In this document: positions 60,750-64,000 of the stretch, piece after piece | How the letters are laid out: every line of letters starts with the position of its first letter | Position numbering within the stretch: the stretch's first letter is position 1 | NCBI RefSeq assembly: GCF_001421515.1 | Contig: NZ_LMKM01000001.1 | Location: forward strand, 49,673 to 113,672 | Direction of reading: 5' to 3' | DNA length: 64,000 bases | DNA from: Pedobacter sp. Leaf216 | Lineage (GTDB): Bacteria; Bacteroidota; Bacteroidia; Sphingobacteriales; Sphingobacteriaceae | The notes under the pieces: model-generated | Told to the model about the DNA's origin: nothing | The model's input: the letters and a program-made list of their open reading frames with translations, nothing else | Databases searched by the model: none | Made by a program: the position numbers and the translations under genes

Positions 60750-62495
60750 TTATAAATCTGTCTTAATTTTCAGTTCCTTCAATTGCTTATCATCAATAGT
60801 GCTCGGACTATCGATCATCACATCTCTACCGGAGTTATTTTTAGGGAATGCAATGACATCGCGGATAGAGTCCAAACCAGCGAAAATTGAGGTTAAACGA
60901 TCAAAACCGAAAGCTATACCACCGTGTGGAGGTGCGCCGAATTCGAAAGCATCCATTAAGAAACCAAATTGCTTTTGCGCCTCTTCTGCACTAAAACCTA
61001 AATGTTTAAACATTAAGGCCTGCAAGGCCCGATCATGGATACGGATTGAACCACCACCTACTTCAGTACCATTGATAACCATATCGTAAGCATTGGCACG
61101 AACATTTTTAGGATCGGTATCTAATAAGGCTATATCTTCAGGCTTTGGAGAGGTGAATGGGTGGTGCATTGCATGGTAACGTTCAGTTTCTTCATCCCAC
61201 TCTAAAAGTGGAAAATCCAATACCCAAAGGGCAGAGAATGTATTTTTATCGCGTAAACCCAAGCGGTTACCCATTTCTAAACGGAGTTCGTTTAATTGTT
61301 TACGTACTTTATCAGTAGAACCCGCCAAGATTAATATTAAATCGCCTTTTTCCGTTCCGAAAGCTTCACTCCATTGCTTAAGGTCTTCTTCATTGAAGAA
61401 TTTATCTACAGATGATTTAATGGTTCCATCATCGTTATGGCGGGCATAAATCAAACCTGTAGCACCAATCTGCGGGCGTTTGATAAAATCGGTGAGTTCA
61501 TCCAATTGCTTACGCGTATAGCTAGCAGCACCTTTTGCATTGATACCTACAACCAGTTCAGCATTATCAAAAACAGGGAAACCTTTTCCTTTAACCAGAT
61601 CGTTAAGCTCTACAAACTGCATTGCAAAACGGGTATCGGGCTTATCAGATCCATATAAACGCATGGCATCTGCATATTGCATACGCGGCACTTCAGGCAA
61701 ATCGTAATTACGTACCTCTTTAAATAAAGTACGGATCAAACCTTCAAAAGTATTTAATATATCTTCCTGTTCGATGAAAGACATTTCACAATCAATTTGG
61801 GTAAACTCAGGCTGACGGTCGGCTCTTAAATCTTCATCCCTGAAACATTTTACAATCTGAAAATAACGGTCGAAACCGGATACCATTAACAATTGTTTAA
61901 AAGTTTGCGGCGACTGAGGCAATGCATAAAACTCACCTTCATTCATGCGGCTAGGCACCACAAAATCTCTTGCTCCCTCTGGAGTAGATTTAATCAGAAC
62001 AGGCGTTTCCACCTCAATAAAATCTAAAGCATCTAAATAGCGGCGGACCGATTGTGCCATTTTATGACGTAAAACCAGGTTATTGCGAACCGGATTACGG
62101 CGTAAATCCAAATAGCGGTATTTCATGCGCAACTCATCACCACCATCAGTTTCATCATCGATCATGAAAGGAGGCAACTTTGCAGCATTTAAAATCTCTA
62201 AAGCAGAAACTTTAATTTCTACATCACCGGTTGCCATTTTTGGATTTTTGTTACTTCTTTCTACCACAGTTCCCGTGGTTTTAATCACAAATTCACGACC
62301 CAAGGTACGTGCGGCTTCGCAAAGCTCACGATTATCATCCATGTTAAAAACCAGTTGAGTAATACCATAACGGTCGCGGATGTCGATAAAAGTCATACCG
62401 CCCAAATCTCTTGATTTTTGTACCCAACCACATAGCGTAACACTTTCTCCTAAGTTATTCAGGTTTAATGCACCACAAGTTACTGTTCTTAACAT
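60750..62495 (-). CDS. aspS: Aspartyl-tRNA synthetase
   Basis: 581 residues, bacterial type. N-terminal OB-fold anticodon domain (about 1-105, [27 protein letters not shown]), class II catalytic core with motif 2 [19 protein letters not shown] and motif 3 [13 protein letters not shown], and a GAD insertion domain (about 290-420). It charges tRNA-Asp. Monocistronic. Confidence 0.97.
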   Translation of the reverse strand: MLRTVTCGALNLNNLGESVTLCGWVQKSRDLGGMTFIDIRDRYGITQLVFNMDDNRELCEAARTLGREFVIKTTGTVVERSNKNPKMATGDVEIKVSALEILNAAKLPPFMIDDETDGGDELRMKYRYLDLRRNPVRNNLVLRHKMAQSVRRYLDALDFIEVETPVLIKSTPEGARDFVVPSRMNEGEFYALPQSPQTFKQLLMVSGFDRYFQIVKCFRDEDLRADRQPEFTQIDCEMSFIEQEDILNTFEGLIRTLFKEVRNYDLPEVPRMQYADAMRLYGSDKPDTRFAMQFVELNDLVKGKGFPVFDNAELVVGINAKGAASYTRKQLDELTDFIKRPQIGATGLIYARHNDDGTIKSSVDKFFNEEDLKQWSEAFGTEKGDLILILAGSTDKVRKQLNELRLEMGNRLGLRDKNTFSALWVLDFPLLEWDEETERYHAMHHPFTSPKPEDIALLDTDPKNVRANAYDMVINGTEVGGGSIRIHDRALQALMFKHLGFSAEEAQKQFGFLMDAFEFGAPPHGGIAFGFDRLTSIFAGLDSIRDVIAFPKNNSGRDVMIDSPSTIDDKQLKELKIKTDL

Positions 62496-62594
62496 ATATT
62501 GTAATCTAAATTAAGCGGCAAAAATACCGATTTTGTTTTAAAGTTAATGCTATAGGCAAAGGTTTTTGAAACAGGCTTTTTGAGAAACAGAAAT

Positions 62595-62710
62595 AAGAGA
62601 AATATGTATGCAAGTCATTACTCTGGATTCATTTAAATTCTGAGTTAAAGATCTGAAACAAGATGAATTCATACTTAAGGTCGTCACTCTGAATTCATTT
62701 CAGGGTCTGA
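62595..62710. repeat. Imperfect tandem pair of intergenic repeat
   Basis: In the 284-nt gap after aspS, GTCATTACTCTGGATTCATTT...CTGAGTTAAAGATC and GTCGTCACTCTGAATTCATTTCAGGGTCTGAGTTAAAGATA are two degenerate copies. The core GAATTCATTTCAGG matches the dyad at 28950-28996. No gene is seen. Confidence 0.5.
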
Positions 62711-62779
62711 GTTAAAGATAGAACAACAGCTAAAACTATTTTACCATTCCTTCCGAAAGTATTTCTTCATTCGGCATAA

Positions 62780-63184
62780 TTAATATTTCTCCTCCAATAC
62801 GATTTCAATTGCTACAACCTTCCACTCTGCTTTAATTTTTTTCCAATGGTAAATTTCTTCAGTTTGTACGGTCTGTTTTTTAGAAAAAATCAGCAGGTTC
62901 GGCTTTAAAACAACCGATTTGCGCGCAATTTTTTCGGTAAAAATTTCATTTTCAAAAGATGATTTAATGCGATAATAACTGGTATGGATTTCTTTAATTT
63001 GATTAAAATACTTTTTTAAATCAATCGTATAGTCGCGCTTATTAAGTGTAACACCTTCAGCAGGCGTATAAGTTAAATCTTCACTAAATATAGCGGCGTA
63101 ATTCGTTACATCCTTATTTTCTAAAGCCTGGTTTGCTTTTTGGTGTATCTCATTTATTGCTGAAATGATTAAATCGGTTTCCAT
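62780..63184 (-). CDS. NTF2-like (SnoaL/DUF4440-type) protein
   Basis: 134 residues. ALENKDVTNYAAIFSEDLTYTPAEGVTLNKRDYTIDLKKYFNQIKEIHTSYYRIKSS and HWKKIKAEWKVVAIEIVLEEKY fit the cone-shaped NTF2 fold. No catalytic His-Asp pair is obvious. It is the last gene before the repeat array. Confidence 0.7.
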   Translation of the reverse strand: METDLIISAINEIHQKANQALENKDVTNYAAIFSEDLTYTPAEGVTLNKRDYTIDLKKYFNQIKEIHTSYYRIKSSFENEIFTEKIARKSVVLKPNLLIFSKKQTVQTEEIYHWKKIKAEWKVVAIEIVLEEKY

Positions 63185-63253
63185 GGCATGAAGTTAATGG
63201 TTTGTATCAGGGATTTCAAATTTATGATGATCAGGCAGCTGATATTCCACACA

Positions 63254-63510
63254 TGCCAAAAGCACAAATCTGATCATTTTTAATCAACTGTAAAACATTA
63301 TTATTTGTTTGGAAACGAAAAGACAGCATTTTATAGGTGCTGTAGCCCCGCCATTCGCTTTATCCCGATGAAGGATCGGAATGCCCGCTGCTGTCGGGTT
63401 TAGTTAACGGCGGTTTGCTTCAGGGCACAAAACCTTCCCAAATAAACCCGATTGTAGGGAAGAGCTTCCGATCCTTCATCTGAACGCGTACCGGAAAGCG
63501 GGACAGCAAT
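63254..63510 (+). repeat. Long tandem repeat unit B1
   Basis: 257-bp unit beginning TGCCAAAAGCACAAATCTGATC. It shares with the units at 42511-43010 the core from GGAAACGAAA through GCCCCGCCAT, TCGGGTTTAGTTAAC, TGCTTCAGGGCA, GATTGTAGGGAAGAGCTTCC to AAGCGGGAC, but differs in its spacer. Confidence 0.8.
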
Positions 63511-63768
63511 TGCCAAAAGCACAAACCTGATCATTTTCAATCAATTGTAAAACATTATTATTTGTTTTGGAAACGAAAAGACAGCATTTTATAGGCGCTG
63601 TAGCCCCTCCATTCGCCTTATCCCGATGAAGGATCGGAATGCTCGCTGCTGTCGGGTTTAGTTAACGGCGGTTTGCTTCAGGGCACAAAACTTTCCCAAA
63701 TAAACCCGATTGTAGGGAAGAGCTTCCGATCCTTCATCGGAACGCGTACCGGAAAGCGGGACAGCAAT
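63511..63768 (+). repeat. Long tandem repeat unit B2
   Basis: 258-bp unit with the clearest folding. CCGATGAAGGATCGGAA (63623-63639) pairs perfectly with TTCCGATCCTTCATCGG (63724-63740), and inside TCGGGTTTA (63652-63660) pairs with TAAACCCGA (63701-63709). Confidence 0.8.
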
Positions 63769-64000
63769 TGCCAAAAGCATAAACCTGATCATTTTTAATC
63801 AACTTTAAAACATTATTATTTGTTTGGAAACGAAAGGACAGCATTTCATAGGTGCTGTAGCCCCGCCATTCGCTTTATCCCAATGAAGGACCGGAATGCT
63901 CGCTGCTGTCGGGTTTAGTTAACCGCGGTTTGCTTCAGGGCACTAAACTTTCTCAAACATACCCGATTGTAGGGAAGAGCTTCCGATCCTTCATCGGAAC
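63769..64000 (+). repeat. Long tandem repeat unit B3, cut by the window edge
   Basis: The third unit runs off the window after 232 bp at ...CTTCATCGGAAC. The array may continue. Small substitutions (for example CCCAATGAAGGACCGG in place of CCCGATGAAGGATCGG) distinguish it from B2. Confidence 0.78.

Overview
The window looks like the chromosome of a Bacteroidetes bacterium, most likely a Sphingobacteriaceae member close to Pedobacter. The signs are low GC, start codons with few Shine-Dalgarno sequences, promoters of the Bacteroidetes type (TAnnTTTG at -7), TonB-dependent receptors with carboxypeptidase-D-like plug extensions, many lipoproteins, a short CarB without its C-terminal allosteric domain, and intergenic inverted repeats of the 'gtcattccc...gggaatgac' kind. 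I see no rRNA, tRNA, CRISPR array, prophage or transposase.

Region 1 (1-10.8 kb) is accessory. It holds small membrane proteins (DUF6232-like, DUF6804-like, a coiled-coil membrane protein), a PD-(D/E)XK nuclease-like protein, a TPR sensor kinase with its response regulator, a tiny secreted peptide behind a strongly palindromic block, and several unknown exported proteins. A 16-bp palindrome (TTACGGGAAACCGTAA or close variants) lies 20-21 bp upstream of a TAnnTTTG-like box in front of three separate transcription units. The kinase/regulator pair sits among them. This is the best candidate here for an undescribed regulon.

Region 2 (10.8-17.3 kb) is a complete TPP-riboswitch-controlled thiamin operon on the minus strand: thiS-thiC-tenI-like-thiE-thiG-thiH-thiF. 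A second thiamin locus at 43.1-48.6 kb has a TPP riboswitch with an enlarged J2-4 segment. It drives a TonB-dependent receptor that starts at TTG. Downstream come a ThiE paralogue with altered active-site motifs, a DoxX-like membrane protein and a protein resembling thiamin pyrophosphokinase with its catalytic Asp motifs replaced.

Region 3 (17.6-41.5 kb) is mixed housekeeping and cell-envelope genes. It includes peptidases (S8, PepT, M14, rhomboid, M61, M28), an LRR-protein kinase, a Crp/Fnr regulator, a sugar epimerase, a dipeptide epimerase, a rhodanese, a DUF4407 protein and carB. Convergent gene ends carry strong hairpins, and several gaps carry REP-like inverted repeats.

Region 4 (41.6-64 kb) has a NadR-like ATPase preceded by a possible small RNA or attenuator, tandem ~250-bp repeat units with nested dyads (two at 42.5-43.0 kb, three at 63.25-64.0 kb), and a TonB receptor split by a one-base frameshift. 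It also has an M49-like metallopeptidase, an N-acetylmuramoyl-alanine amidase, glnS, a stand-alone B12-binding protein with an enoyl-CoA hydratase, an AI-2E-type permease, a YtxH/holin-like envelope operon, aspS and an NTF2-like protein.
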